Part shown: one piece after another, positions 16,837-26,796 of the stretch
Numbering within the stretch: position 1 is the stretch's first letter
Layout: the number at the start of each line of letters is the position of its first letter
Source: Amycolatopsis sp.
GTDB taxonomy: Bacteria > Actinomycetota > Actinomycetes > Mycobacteriales > Pseudonocardiaceae
Reading direction: 5' to 3'
NCBI RefSeq assembly: GCF_025464955.1
Contig: NZ_JAODNM010000030.1
Span: 1 to 64,000 of the forward strand
DNA: 64,000 nt
Made by a program: the position numbers and the translations under genes
The notes under the pieces: generated by a model
Database searches by the model: none
Told to the model about the DNA's origin: nothing
Seen by the model: only the letters and a program-made list of their open reading frames with translations

Positions 16837-17868
16837 ATGGTCACCAACTCCGCCTTTCCGCGCCCCGCATTCGGGCGCGACTCCATGCCGTTGGACGCCG
16901 CCCGCGCGGCGTTCGGGTGGCTGACCAGCGGACCGCAGCCGGTGTCGGTCGACGGCCGGTTGTTCCCCGGCCTGCCCGCCCGCCGGGTGCCCGTGGACGA
17001 GCTGCGCGAGCGGCTGCTGGAGCGCGGCTGCACGCAGGCTCTACGGCACGCGGTCTGGGCGCATCTGGTCCTGCTCTCCCGCACCGGCGGCGGGACCTGG
17101 ACCGTCGCCTGCGTCGGTGTCGCACTCCCCGCGCTCACCAGAATCGCCGCGACGCTCTCGGCGAAGTTCGTCGGCGATCCCAGCGACATCCACGCCGCCG
17201 TCTTAGCCGGCTTCGTGGAGGAACTCGCGCACATCGATCTGCGCAAACCGCGGATCATGCTGCGGCTGCGCTGGGCGGCCTACCGCGCCGGCCACACCGC
17301 CGTGCGCGAGGCACTGGACGCACCGGTCCCCTCGGGCGGCGGCTTCCGCTCGGCCACACCGCAGATGCCGTGGGGGCACCCCGACTTCGTCCTCGCCCGC
17401 GCTGTGGCCGAGGGCGCGATCACCGCCGAGGACGCCGAGCTGATCGGCGCCACCCGGCTGGAAGGACTGCCGCTGGCGACCGCCGGTGAGGACCGCGGAC
17501 TGACCTACGAGGCGGTCAAGAAGGTCCGGCTGCGCGCCGAGTACCGCCTGCTCGCCTACCTGCGCGACGACGCCCCGGCCGAGGCGTCCGCCGGCCCGGC
17601 TGAGCGGGATCTGGCCGACCAGGTCGCTGACGCGGTGCTCATCTCCCGCGCCTCCCGTGCCGTGACCGCCGCCCGCGCGTCGTCACCTTCCGTGACCGAA
17701 CTGAGCGGGCATGTCGCGAGAAAAGCTCGCCGTCGGGTGTCCCGAAAGGGCCAGGAATCCGGAGTTCAGGGGTGCGGGAGGAAACCAGCTGCTTCCGCGA
17801 CCACCACGCCGCCCGACCGGCCAGCAGCGCCGTCGGACCTGACTCCGGAGGTGCCGCGATGCGCCTGA
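16837..17868 (+). CDS. Sigma-factor-like HTH protein at the head of the transfer operon
   Basis: The 343-residue protein carries AEDAELIGATRLEGLPL followed by DRGLTYEAVKKVRLRAEYRL at about 205-250, which looks like a sigma region 4 or LuxR-like helix-turn-helix. The middle part is helical with no recognised catalytic motif, and the C-terminus is basic and disordered. AGGGAG precedes the ATG by seven bases. Similar proteins often begin conjugation operons of actinomycete elements. A transcriptional activator of transfer is an inference. Confidence 0.6.
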   Translation: MVTNSAFPRPAFGRDSMPLDAARAAFGWLTSGPQPVSVDGRLFPGLPARRVPVDELRERLLERGCTQALRHAVWAHLVLLSRTGGGTWTVACVGVALPALTRIAATLSAKFVGDPSDIHAAVLAGFVEELAHIDLRKPRIMLRLRWAAYRAGHTAVREALDAPVPSGGGFRSATPQMPWGHPDFVLARAVAEGAITAEDAELIGATRLEGLPLATAGEDRGLTYEAVKKVRLRAEYRLLAYLRDDAPAEASAGPAERDLADQVADAVLISRASRAVTAARASSPSVTELSGHVARKARRRVSRKGQESGVQGCGRKPAASATTTPPDRPAAPSDLTPEVPRCA

Positions 17869-18389
17869 CCCGAACACCGCGCAAGCCCCGTCCCGACCGC
17901 CGCCCCACCACACCCCGGCCCAGCCGCCGACCCCGAACCCGCCACACCACCGCGGCCCGGCGAGGTGGCCTCGCCCGCTCGTGCACGTCCCGGCCGACCG
18001 ACGAGCAGGTCGTCATACCCGCGATCCCTCGTGAGCCGGGGAGCGATCGCCGCAGGCTGCGCCGGCGTCTGGCCGTGGTCACCGAACTGGCCGTTCTCGC
18101 CCTGGTCCTCTCGACCCCGACCGCGCACGCGGAGACCACCCAGGTTCTCGCGCTGGCCGGGTCGATCGACGAGGTGCTGACCAACACCCGCAACTACGTG
18201 ATGGGCATCCTCGCCGGACTGGCGACCTTGTTCCTGTCCATCGGCGGAGTCCGCTACGTCATGGGCGGCGGCGACCCCGGGGAGATCGAGAAGGCCAAGG
18301 TCTGCTTCAAGGCCGCCGGCATCGGCTACGTCCTGGCCGCGCTCGCGCCCCTGGTCGTCACCGTCCTCAAAGGCATCGTGGGGGCGTAG
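17859..18389 (+). CDS. VirB2/TrbC-like pilin or small channel subunit
   Basis: The protein has 176 residues. A basic, disordered stretch precedes a hydrophobic signal helix ending in STPTAHAETT (AHA signal-peptidase-like site). The mature part has two hydrophobic helices (NYVMGILAGLATLFLSIGGV and AAGIGYVLAALAPLVVTVL), as in VirB2-type pilins. The ATG overlaps the end of the upstream gene and has CGGAGG in front, which is why this start is preferred to one further upstream. Confidence 0.7.
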   Translation: MRLTRTPRKPRPDRRPTTPRPSRRPRTRHTTAARRGGLARSCTSRPTDEQVVIPAIPREPGSDRRRLRRRLAVVTELAVLALVLSTPTAHAETTQVLALAGSIDEVLTNTRNYVMGILAGLATLFLSIGGVRYVMGGGDPGEIEKAKVCFKAAGIGYVLAALAPLVVTVLKGIVGA

Positions 18390-18392
18390 GCG

Positions 18393-20648
18393 ATGACCCC
18401 GACCAGGCACCCCCGCCACCGTCCACCGGCGGCACCGAGCGTGCGCCGCCTGCGCGCCGAGGAACACGGCCAGGCACGCACCGCGCCCGCTGGAACGGCC
18501 CGGCCGCCGCTCACGTTGCCGAGCACCACCCCGCGCTCCAACCGGCGCAGCCGTCGGGTGCGGTGGCTGCCGCGCATGACGCGAGGCCGGGCGCTGGCGA
18601 TGCTGGCGCTGGGCCTGGTCGTCCTGCTCGGTGGCACCCTGGCCGTCACCGCGAGCGCCGCACCCGGCTCCGGGCCGGCCGCCGCGCAGCCCGCACCGAA
18701 CCCGCCACTGCCGCTGCCGACCGGTGACCCGTGCACTCCGGATTCACCGCTGGCCCTGTGCCACCAGCCCGCCCCGAGCACCACACCGCCGACGACCGGC
18801 GTGCCACTGCCGCCTCCCACCACGCTGCCGACGCTCCCTTCGTGCGACCCCAGCCTTCCCCTGCCCCAGTGTTCGCCGAGCGGCGCGCCGACATCGACCA
18901 CACCGTGCACGGGCGAGGGCTGCATCCCGCAGCCGCCGACCTCGACGCTGCCGCCGGGCGGACCGGGGATCGGCCAGCCCGGTGCCGGCGGCACCGGTGA
19001 GCAGGAGTGCGGATTCACCCACATCGGCGGCTGCATCACCAACGCGATCAACGACTTCTTCGCCGGCGTCGTCACCGCCGCGCTGAACCCGCTGCTCGAC
19101 CTGCTCTCGGCGACGTTGCTCACCACGCCGACACCGAGTTCGCTGCCGCGCATCGGTGAGCTGTGGGACAACTCGTGGCAGATCTTGCTCGTCAGCTACG
19201 CGATGCTGGTCCTCATCGCCGGGGTGCTGGTGATGAGCTACGAGACCCTGCAGACCCGCCACTCGGTGAAGGAGATCGCGCCGCGACTCGTCGTGGGGTT
19301 CCTGTCCGGGGCGCTGAGTCTGTGGGTGGCGACCAAAGGCATCGAGATCGCCAACGCGCTGGTTCCCGCGATCATGGGCAGCGGCGTTGACGCCGGCTCG
19401 GCGGCCGACACGTTGAAGAACATGATCCTCGCCCAGAACAACGAGGGCGGTTTCTTCCTGGTCATCATCGGCCTCGTCCTGGCCGGGATGCTGCTGGTTC
19501 TGCTGGTCACCTACATCGTCCGCGTCGCGCTGACGATCATCCTCATCGCGGGCGCGCCGCTGGCGCTGATGTTCCACGCGTTGCCGCAGACCGACGGCAT
19601 CGCGAAGTGGTGGTGGAAAGCCTACGGCGGCTGCCTGGCCATCCAGGTCGGGCAATCCCTGACGCTGATCGTGGCGGTCAAGGTGTTCCTCGCGCCCGGC
19701 GGTTTCACCATCTTCGGCGCCACCGGCGCGGGTGTGATCAACATGCTGGTGGCGATCGCGCTGATGTACATCCTGTTCAAGATCCCGTTCTGGATTCTGG
19801 GCTCGATCCGCGGCGGTGGCGGAGGCCGGTCGCTGGTCGGGTCGCTGGTGCGCGGGTTCCTCGCCTACAAGACCTTCGGCCTGCTCGGCGGCGGCGGAGG
19901 TGGCCGCAAGCCGCGCCCGTCCGGTGGCAACCGTGGCGGCGGCGGTGGAAGCACGAGCCCGTACGCGAACCCGACCACCACGTCGGGCGGTCAGTACGTG
20001 TTGCCGCTGACCGGCCTCAAGCGCGGCAAGCTGCCCACGCCGCCGCACCAGCGCTACCCCGCCCGGGGAACGAAGACCTCCTTCGGCCCCCGGCGCGCAC
20101 CCAGCGGCGTCCAGTTGTCGCTGCCGCTGGGCGATGACTGGCCGGAGAACAAGCCGGTCCTCGGACGCGACGGTCAGTACCGGCTCCCGCTGGACGTCGC
20201 CCGGGTCACTCCGACCCCGCCACCACCCTTACCCGGCCAGCCGGGTCCCGGTGGCGGCCGTCGTGGCGGGCAGCAACTGCAGTTCGAGTTCGACCCGTAC
20301 CGGGGCAACCGGCCGAGGAGCTCGGGCCAGTACCCGCTGCCGCTGGACGTGACCCGCACGCCACGTCCGGCCGGGCCGCCGCCGGCGACGCCGCCACGCC
20401 CCCGGCCGGGCGGCACGCAGCTGGAGTTGCCGTTCGACCCCTACAAGGGCACCCGGCCCACCCGCTCCGGGCAGTACCCGATGCCGCTGGACGGGGTCCG
20501 CCGAGTCCCGCCCGCCACACCCGCGCCACCGGCCCCGCCGCCACGGCCCGCCGCTCGCGGCGGACGGCAGCTGCGGCTCCCGCTGGACCTCCCGAAACCC
20601 CCGCGCCGGACCGCACCGCCGAAACCCACATCCGGAGGAACACCATGA
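18393..20648 (+). CDS. TrbL/VirB6-like membrane protein with LPLD-repeat tail
   Basis: The protein has 751 residues. A cytoplasmic basic region comes first, then a signal-type helix (ALAMLALGLVVLLGGTLAVT), a Pro/Thr-rich external segment, and at least six membrane helices (about 250-470) in the pattern of TrbL/VirB6 inner-membrane channel proteins. After a Gly-rich linker the last 230 residues hold seven Q[LY]x[LMF]xLD-like repeats: QYVLPLT, QLSLPLG, QYRLPLD, QYPLPLD, QLELPFD, QYPMPLD, QLRLPLD. These repeats are unusual and described in the findings. It lies between the pilin and PrgI-like genes. Confidence 0.72.
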   Translation: MTPTRHPRHRPPAAPSVRRLRAEEHGQARTAPAGTARPPLTLPSTTPRSNRRSRRVRWLPRMTRGRALAMLALGLVVLLGGTLAVTASAAPGSGPAAAQPAPNPPLPLPTGDPCTPDSPLALCHQPAPSTTPPTTGVPLPPPTTLPTLPSCDPSLPLPQCSPSGAPTSTTPCTGEGCIPQPPTSTLPPGGPGIGQPGAGGTGEQECGFTHIGGCITNAINDFFAGVVTAALNPLLDLLSATLLTTPTPSSLPRIGELWDNSWQILLVSYAMLVLIAGVLVMSYETLQTRHSVKEIAPRLVVGFLSGALSLWVATKGIEIANALVPAIMGSGVDAGSAADTLKNMILAQNNEGGFFLVIIGLVLAGMLLVLLVTYIVRVALTIILIAGAPLALMFHALPQTDGIAKWWWKAYGGCLAIQVGQSLTLIVAVKVFLAPGGFTIFGATGAGVINMLVAIALMYILFKIPFWILGSIRGGGGGRSLVGSLVRGFLAYKTFGLLGGGGGGRKPRPSGGNRGGGGGSTSPYANPTTTSGGQYVLPLTGLKRGKLPTPPHQRYPARGTKTSFGPRRAPSGVQLSLPLGDDWPENKPVLGRDGQYRLPLDVARVTPTPPPPLPGQPGPGGGRRGGQQLQFEFDPYRGNRPRSSGQYPLPLDVTRTPRPAGPPPATPPRPRPGGTQLELPFDPYKGTRPTRSGQYPMPLDGVRRVPPATPAPPAPPPRPAARGGRQLRLPLDLPKPPRRTAPPKPTSGGTP

Positions 20649-20869
20649 GTACGCCCGACTACAGCCCGGACGGGCTGACGTGTGACGACATCACCGAACT
20701 GCAACGCGACGTCACCGCCGAACTCCGCCGTGAGGGCCACCTCCCACGGCAACGCCGCCGCCGGCGCACCTCCGCTGCCCGGCCGCGCGACGCCGCGCGC
20801 GCCCAGGCCATGCGCTCGCCCCGCGCCCCCGCGGCACGGCGCGGCCACCGGCGAGGGGACCACCGATGA
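20645..20869 (+). CDS. Small basic protein in the transfer operon
   Basis: The 74-residue protein has ATGA overlaps at both ends. The first 35 residues are predicted helical (GLTCDDITELQRDVTAELRR); the rest is Arg/Ala-rich. No family was recognised. The tight coupling supports translation, and a small accessory protein of the secretion channel is likely. Confidence 0.55.
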   Translation: MSTPDYSPDGLTCDDITELQRDVTAELRREGHLPRQRRRRRTSAARPRDAARAQAMRSPRAPAARRGHRRGDHR

Positions 20870-22146
20870 GCTACCGCGAGCCCCCCAACGCCGGGTCCTA
20901 CGCCGTGCGCATCCCCGCCGACGTCGACATGCGCGACCGCGTCCTGGGACCGCTGACCGCCCGGCAGCTGGCGATCCTCGGCGTCACCGGCCTGGTGCTC
21001 TACGCCGCCTGGGCCGCCACCCACGCGTTCCTGCCGATCCCCGTGTTCTTCGCACTGGCCGTCCCGGTCGCCGCGAGCGCGGCGATTCTCGCGCTCGGCC
21101 ACCGCGACGGCATCTCGATGGACCGGATGCTGCTCGCCGCGATCCGCCAGCGCGTCGCACCACGCCACCGCGTCTCCGCCCCCGAAGGCGTCCGGCCCGC
21201 CCCGGCCTGGCTCACCAGCCAGACGGCTGCCGCCACCGGGCGTGGCGGGCACAACGGCAAGGACAAGACCACAGCGCGCGTGGGGGAGGAGATCTCGCCG
21301 TCGGCGCTGCGGCTGCCCGCCGAGGCGATCACCGACACCGGCGTCGTCGACCTCGGCGCCGACGGCCTGGCCGTCGTCGCGGTGGCCTCCACGGTCAACT
21401 TCGCCCTGCGCACACCGTCCGAGCAAGAGGCACTGGTTGCCAGCTTCGGCCGCTACCTGCACTCGCTCACCGCGCCGGTGCAGATCCTTGTCCGCACCGA
21501 ACGTCTCGACCTGTCCGGGCAGATCACCGAACTGCTCGCGCGCGCCGGCGGACTGCCGCACCCGGCGCTGGAAGCCGCCGCGGTCGAGCACGCCGACTAC
21601 CTCGCGCAGCTCGGCGAGCAGACCGACCTGCTGCGCCGGCAGGTGCTGCTGGTGCTGCGCGAGCCGATGGGCGCCACCGCCGCCCCGACCGACGGCCTCG
21701 GCGGACCCTCCCCGCTGGCCGTGCTGAGCGCGCTGACGCGCGGCACACGGCGCGCGAACACCGACACCGGCCGGGCGAGTGCGGGGGTGCGGCGGGCGGC
21801 GGAGTCGCGACTGGTGCGCCGCCTGGGCGAGGCGGTCGAGCTGCTGGCGCCGGCCGGGATCGTCGTGACCCCGCTGGACGCCGGACAGGCCACCAGCGTG
21901 CTCGCGTCGGCCTGCAACCCCGACACCTTCCTGCCCCTGTCGGCGGGCCTGGCCGGGGCAGACGAGGTCATCACCACCTCCGGCGGCAGCGACCTGACCG
22001 ACGACGACCTCGCCGACACCGGGCTCTGGCACGACGGCCGCGGCGCCGACGGCCGCGGTGAGCCCGACCCGGACGCCGACCTCGACGACTGGGACTACGA
22101 CGACAGCAGCGACGACGACCTCGACTATGGAAGGGGGCGGTCGTGA
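20866..22146 (+). CDS. PrgI-family/SCO6880-like transfer protein
   Basis: The protein has 426 residues. The N-terminal 110 have the form of PrgI-family proteins: a beta segment SYAVRIPADVDMRDRVLGPL, then two adjacent membrane helices (AILGVTGLVLYAAWAATHAF and IPVFFALAVPVAASAAILAL), then GISMDRMLLAAIRQRVAPR. The long cytoplasmic part resembles the region in front of VirB4 ATPases. The C-terminus is very acidic. It overlaps the VirB4 gene, its expected partner at the inner membrane. Confidence 0.75.
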   Translation: MSYREPPNAGSYAVRIPADVDMRDRVLGPLTARQLAILGVTGLVLYAAWAATHAFLPIPVFFALAVPVAASAAILALGHRDGISMDRMLLAAIRQRVAPRHRVSAPEGVRPAPAWLTSQTAAATGRGGHNGKDKTTARVGEEISPSALRLPAEAITDTGVVDLGADGLAVVAVASTVNFALRTPSEQEALVASFGRYLHSLTAPVQILVRTERLDLSGQITELLARAGGLPHPALEAAAVEHADYLAQLGEQTDLLRRQVLLVLREPMGATAAPTDGLGGPSPLAVLSALTRGTRRANTDTGRASAGVRRAAESRLVRRLGEAVELLAPAGIVVTPLDAGQATSVLASACNPDTFLPLSAGLAGADEVITTSGGSDLTDDDLADTGLWHDGRGADGRGEPDPDADLDDWDYDDSSDDDLDYGRGRS

Positions 22147-24098
22147 TGACCACCCGAGCCCGTACCCGGCGCGGCCAGCGCCGCCCTGCCACCCGGCCCG
22201 CCTCGCGTGCCGCCGCGTTCACCCCCGACGCCCTGTCGGTCGGCGCGCGCCACCTGGAAGTAAGCAACGAGTGGGTGTCCAGCTTCGCGGTCACCGGCTT
22301 CCCGCGCGAGGTGCACCCCGGTTGGCTCGCTCCGCTGCTGACCTACCCCGGACGCCTCGACGTCGCCCTGCACGTCGAGCCGATCGACCCGGCCACCGCC
22401 GCGAACCGGCTCAAGAAGCAGCTCGCGAAACTCGAGAGCGGCCGGCGGCACACCGCTGAGCACGGCCGCCTGTACGACCCGCAGGTCGAGGCCGCCACCG
22501 AAGACGCCTACGACCTGTCCTCCCGCATCGCCCGCGGCGAGGGGAAGCTGTTCCGCGTCGGCCTCTACCTCACCATCCACGCCCCCACCGAACGGGCGCT
22601 GCAGGACGAAGTCGGTGCCTTGCGGTCACTGGCGGCGAGCCTGCTGCTCGACGCGAAGCACACCACCTACCGGTCACTGCAGGGCTGGGTGTCCTGCCTG
22701 CCGATGGGCCTGGACCTCATCGGCATGCGGCGCACCTTTGACACCAGCGCGCTCTCGGCCGCTTTCCCGTTCACCAGCCCGGACCTGCCCGCGGCCGACC
22801 CGACCTCGGTGGCCGCGCCCTCGGGCGTGCTCTACGGCTACAACGTCGGCAGCCAGGGGCTGGTGCACTGGGACCGGTTCGGCGACGGGATGCACAACCA
22901 CAACTCCGTCATCCTCGGCCGCAGCGGCGCGGGCAAGAGCTACCTAGTGAAACTCGAGCTCCTGCGCAGCCTGTACCGGGGGATCGAGGTCGCGGTCGTC
23001 GACCCGGAGGACGAGTACGCGCGGCTGGCCGCCGCCGTCGGCGGCACCTACGTCCACCTCGGCGCGGCCGATGTGCGGTTGAACCCGTTCGACCTGCCCA
23101 TCCACCGCACCGACGACGGCCGCCGCACCGCCCCGAAAGACGCCCTCGTCCGGCGCAGCCTGTTCCTGCACACCGTCATCGCTGTCCTCATCGGCGGCGA
23201 ACCGGATTCGGGCGAACGGGCCGCGCTGGACCGTGCCATCGCCGCCACCTACCAGTCCGTCGGCATCACCGCCGACGCCCGCACCTGGACCCGGCCCTCG
23301 CCGACGCTGCGGACCTTGCGCGACCAGCTCGCCGCCGCCGGGCACGCCGGCGACCGGGCCGCGACTGACCTCGCCGCGAAGCTGCACCCCTACGTCGAGG
23401 GCGCGTTCTCTTCTCTGTTCGACGGGCAGACCACCACCCATCCCGACGGCCATCTGATCGTGTTCAGCCTGCGCGACCTCCCCGACGAGCTGAAGGGGAT
23501 CGGCACCCTGCTCACGTTGGACGCGGTGTGGCGGCGGGTGTCCAACCCGGCGATCCGCCGCCCGCGCCTGGTCGTCGTGGACGAGGCGTGGCTGCTGATG
23601 AAGGAGCGCTCCGGCGCGGAGTTCCTGTTCCGGATGGCCAAAGCGTCCCGCAAACACTGGGCCGGGCTGACCGTCGCCACCCAGGACACCGCCGACGTCC
23701 TCGGCAGCGACCTCGGCAAAGCCGTCGTCGCCAACGCCGCGACCCAGATCCTGCTCCGCCAGGCATCCCAGGCCATCGACGAGATCACCGCGACCTTCGA
23801 CCTGTCGGCAGGGGAGCGTCAGTTCCTGTTGTCGGCGGACAAGGGCCAGGGCCTGCTCTCGGCCGGAACCCAGCGCGTGGCGTTCCAGTCCATCGCCTCG
23901 CCGACCGAGCACTACCTCGTCACGAGCAACCCCGCCGAACTCGCCGGTTACGCCGAGAACGCCGACAACACCGGTGACGCCGACCCCGAGCAGTCCTACG
24001 TCGATCTCGGCTTCGCCGACGACATGGCACAGGCCAGCGACGGCGACGAGTTCGGGTCCACCGGCACCGACGAGCACATCGAGCTCGACGCCGCGTAA
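22143..24098 (+). CDS. virB4-like: VirB4/TraC-type ATPase
   Basis: The 651-residue ATPase powers assembly of the type IV secretion channel. It has Walker A VILGRSGAGKSYLVKLEL, a following VAVVDPEDEYARL, Walker B RPRLVVVDEAWLLMKERSG, and the motif AGLTVATQDTADVLGSDLGK typical of VirB4 proteins. The N-terminal 230 residues form the VirB4 N-domain. The GTG at 22143 overlaps the previous stop (GTGA); ATG 22146 is possible. It is followed by the VirD4-like gene. Confidence 0.9.
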   Translation: MMTTRARTRRGQRRPATRPASRAAAFTPDALSVGARHLEVSNEWVSSFAVTGFPREVHPGWLAPLLTYPGRLDVALHVEPIDPATAANRLKKQLAKLESGRRHTAEHGRLYDPQVEAATEDAYDLSSRIARGEGKLFRVGLYLTIHAPTERALQDEVGALRSLAASLLLDAKHTTYRSLQGWVSCLPMGLDLIGMRRTFDTSALSAAFPFTSPDLPAADPTSVAAPSGVLYGYNVGSQGLVHWDRFGDGMHNHNSVILGRSGAGKSYLVKLELLRSLYRGIEVAVVDPEDEYARLAAAVGGTYVHLGAADVRLNPFDLPIHRTDDGRRTAPKDALVRRSLFLHTVIAVLIGGEPDSGERAALDRAIAATYQSVGITADARTWTRPSPTLRTLRDQLAAAGHAGDRAATDLAAKLHPYVEGAFSSLFDGQTTTHPDGHLIVFSLRDLPDELKGIGTLLTLDAVWRRVSNPAIRRPRLVVVDEAWLLMKERSGAEFLFRMAKASRKHWAGLTVATQDTADVLGSDLGKAVVANAATQILLRQASQAIDEITATFDLSAGERQFLLSADKGQGLLSAGTQRVAFQSIASPTEHYLVTSNPAELAGYAENADNTGDADPEQSYVDLGFADDMAQASDGDEFGSTGTDEHIELDAA

Positions 24099-24157
24099 CG
24101 CATCTGTCACCCGCCTTCGGGGGGAACTAGTTCTCCTCTGGTGAAAGGACTTTCGCC

Positions 24158-26770
24158 ATGCTTGCTGTGATACCCGCTGCTCTCCTTCACCCGCTCTCCG
24201 CCGCCACGCCGCCAGGCGGCGGCCTGCCCGGCGGACCTCTCGGCCGCTACCTGAGTGATCCCTGGGGCGCCCTGCACGCGCTGGTGACCCCGGTCGGGCA
24301 GTGGCTGGCCGTGTGGTGGCCCGCCGTCGCGGTGGTCGTCGTGCTCGCGGTCCTCGTGGTGGTCTGCGAGCGGCGGTGGCTGGCCGGGCGCCGCCGTGCC
24401 GCGCTGGTTGCCGACGCCCGCCAGATCACCGTGCTCGCCCCGCCCACCGTCGACCCCGCCGGCGGCGCGGCACTGTGGTCCAACCTCGTCGGGCTGCTGC
24501 GCCCGGCCTGGCGCCGCGCGTTCGCCGGCCAGCCGCACGTCGCCTGCGAGTACGTGTTCTCCGAGGCCGGTGTCGCCATCCGACTCTGGGTACCCGGCGT
24601 CATCCCACCCGGCCTGGTCGAACGCGCCGTCGAGGCCGCGTGGCCCGGCTCGCACACCCGCGTCGGCCCGGCCGAGCCACCACTGCCACCACCCGGGGAC
24701 AGACAGCGGCGCCTGGTCGTCGGCGGTGAACTGCGCCTCGCGCGGTCGGAGGCACTGCCGATCCGCACCGCCTTCGACGCCGACCCGATCCGCGCGCTCA
24801 TCGGCGCGCCCGTGGGCCTGGGGCGCGAGGAGTACGCCTGCGTTCAGGTCCTCGCCCGCCCGGTCGCCGGCCGCCGCGTCGCGAAGGCGCGCCGCTCGGC
24901 GCGCCGGGTGCACACCGGCGGCTCCACCCACGTGATGGGGCGACTGCTCGACGTCATCACGCCGGGCGTGAAGTCCGGCCGCACCCGGCAGGCCACCAAG
25001 TCCGGGCAGCTGCACAGCGATCCGCAGACCTCGCTGGAGTACTCCGCGCAGAACCGCGCCATCGTCGCCAAACAACGCGGAAGCCAGTTCGAGACGGTCA
25101 TCCGCTACGCCGTCGCCACCCTCCTGCCCGAGGACGCCGGGGAGCGCGAGGTCCGCGGTGCCCGGGATGTGGCCCGCGGCCGGGCACACGCCCTCGCCGC
25201 GTCCTTCGCCTCCTACACCGAGCACAACCGCTACGGCCGCCACCGCCTCCGCCACCCCGGCACCGTCCTGGACGAACGCCGCCTGCACCGAGGCGACCTG
25301 CTCTCCGTCGACGAACTCGCGGCGCTGGCGCACCTGCCCACCGACGAGTCCATCCCCGGCGTGCAGCGAGCCGGTGCCCGCGCGATCTCCCCACCGCCGG
25401 GCATCGCCACCCCCGGCCCCCAGGCCAAGCCGATCGGGATCACCGACACCGGACACGAGCGCCCGGTCGCGCTGCGGGTGCCCGACGCCCGACACCACCT
25501 GCACATCATCGGCGCCACCGGCTCCGGCAAGTCCACCCTGCTGGGCAACATGATCCTCGACGACGCCGAGGCTGGGCGCGGGATCGTGCTGATCGACGCC
25601 AAAGGTGACCTGGTCACCGACGTCTTGTCGCGCCTGCCCCGCTCGGCGGCGGACCGGGTCGTGCTGTTCGACGCCGACTCGAAGTCCCGTCCGCCCTGCC
25701 TCAACCCGCTGGACGGCGGGGAGACCGACTTGACCGTCGACAACCTCGTCAGTGTGTTCCGGCGGGTGTACTCGGCGTTCTGGGGGCCGCGCACCGACGA
25801 CGTCATGCGCGCCGCCTGCCTCACCCTGCGCACCCAGGAAGGCGTCGCGACGCTGGCCGACCTGCCCAAGCTGCTGGTCGACGAGGCGTTCCGCTCCCGG
25901 GTCACCGCCGGGGTCACCGACCCGGTCCTGCGCGGGTTCTGGAGCTGGTATGAGGAACTGACCGACTCCAGCCGCAGCCAGGTGATCTCGCCGCTGATGA
26001 ACAAGCTGCGCGCGTTCCTGCTGCGGCCCTTCGTTCGCGACGCCATCGCGGGCGGTCACTCCACCGTGGACATGGGTGAGGTTCTCGACGGCGGCATCTG
26101 CCTCGTCCGCATCCCCAAGGGAAGCCTGGGGGAGGAGACAACGCGGTTGGTCGGGTCGCTGGTGGTCGCGCGGACCTGGCAGGCCACCACCGGGCGCGCC
26201 CGAACACCGCAACGCCAGCGCAAAGACGCCTCGCTGATCATCGACGAGTGCCACAACTTCTTGAACCTGCCCTACCCGATCGAGGACATGCTGGCGGAGG
26301 CCCGGGGGTTCCGGGTCTCGATGACCCTGGCCCACCAGCACCTCGGGCAGCTTCCCCGGGAACTGCGGGAGGGCATGTCCACCAACGCCCGCAGCAAGAT
26401 CTTCTTCAACGCCAGTCCCGAGGACGCCCGCGAGCTCTCGCGGCACACCGCGCCGCGGCTGTCCGATCACGACCTCGCGCACCTGGGCGTCTTCCACGCC
26501 GCCGTCCGCCTCGTCCTGGGCGGCGAGGAGGCGCAGCCGTTCACCATGCGCACCGTGCCGCTCCCGCGCGCGATCCCCGGCCGTGCACGGGAAATCCGCA
26601 CCATGGCCCGACGCGCGCTACACACCCGCACGGCCGCCGCGACCACTAGCGGCGGCTCGCCCTCGCGGCCCCCGACGAGGCCCACCGCGGGGTCGAGGCC
26701 GGCGAACCGCGGCCAGGCGACGGGGCCAGTGGTCCGGCCTCGCAGCACCGACCCACGCCGCCACGGCTGA
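24158..26770 (+). CDS. VirD4/TraG-like coupling ATPase
   Basis: The 870-residue protein has an N-terminal membrane helix (about 45-72). Walker A is HIIGATGSGKSTLLGNMIL, followed by GRGIVLIDAKGDLVTDVL. Walker B is DASLIIDECHNFLNLPYPIE, then LAEARGFRVSMTLAHQHLGQ, the order of TraG/VirD4 coupling proteins. These proteins bring the DNA substrate to the VirB4 channel. The Pro/Arg-rich C-terminus is disordered. The gene has GGTGAAAGG upstream. Confidence 0.88.
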   Translation: MLAVIPAALLHPLSAATPPGGGLPGGPLGRYLSDPWGALHALVTPVGQWLAVWWPAVAVVVVLAVLVVVCERRWLAGRRRAALVADARQITVLAPPTVDPAGGAALWSNLVGLLRPAWRRAFAGQPHVACEYVFSEAGVAIRLWVPGVIPPGLVERAVEAAWPGSHTRVGPAEPPLPPPGDRQRRLVVGGELRLARSEALPIRTAFDADPIRALIGAPVGLGREEYACVQVLARPVAGRRVAKARRSARRVHTGGSTHVMGRLLDVITPGVKSGRTRQATKSGQLHSDPQTSLEYSAQNRAIVAKQRGSQFETVIRYAVATLLPEDAGEREVRGARDVARGRAHALAASFASYTEHNRYGRHRLRHPGTVLDERRLHRGDLLSVDELAALAHLPTDESIPGVQRAGARAISPPPGIATPGPQAKPIGITDTGHERPVALRVPDARHHLHIIGATGSGKSTLLGNMILDDAEAGRGIVLIDAKGDLVTDVLSRLPRSAADRVVLFDADSKSRPPCLNPLDGGETDLTVDNLVSVFRRVYSAFWGPRTDDVMRAACLTLRTQEGVATLADLPKLLVDEAFRSRVTAGVTDPVLRGFWSWYEELTDSSRSQVISPLMNKLRAFLLRPFVRDAIAGGHSTVDMGEVLDGGICLVRIPKGSLGEETTRLVGSLVVARTWQATTGRARTPQRQRKDASLIIDECHNFLNLPYPIEDMLAEARGFRVSMTLAHQHLGQLPRELREGMSTNARSKIFFNASPEDARELSRHTAPRLSDHDLAHLGVFHAAVRLVLGGEEAQPFTMRTVPLPRAIPGRAREIRTMARRALHTRTAAATTSGGSPSRPPTRPTAGSRPANRGQATGPVVRPRSTDPRRHG

Positions 26771-26796
26771 CCAGTACAAGTATGACCGACCACGGA

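Noticed and set aside
18744..20048. 434-codon minus-strand frame opposite the TrbL-like gene
   Set aside because: Its product is a low-complexity Arg/Gln/Asp-rich string. The plus strand has membrane helices and operon overlaps.
22944..26497. Long minus-strand frames opposite virB4 and virD4
   Set aside because: They have no domain and are antisense to clear ATPase genes.
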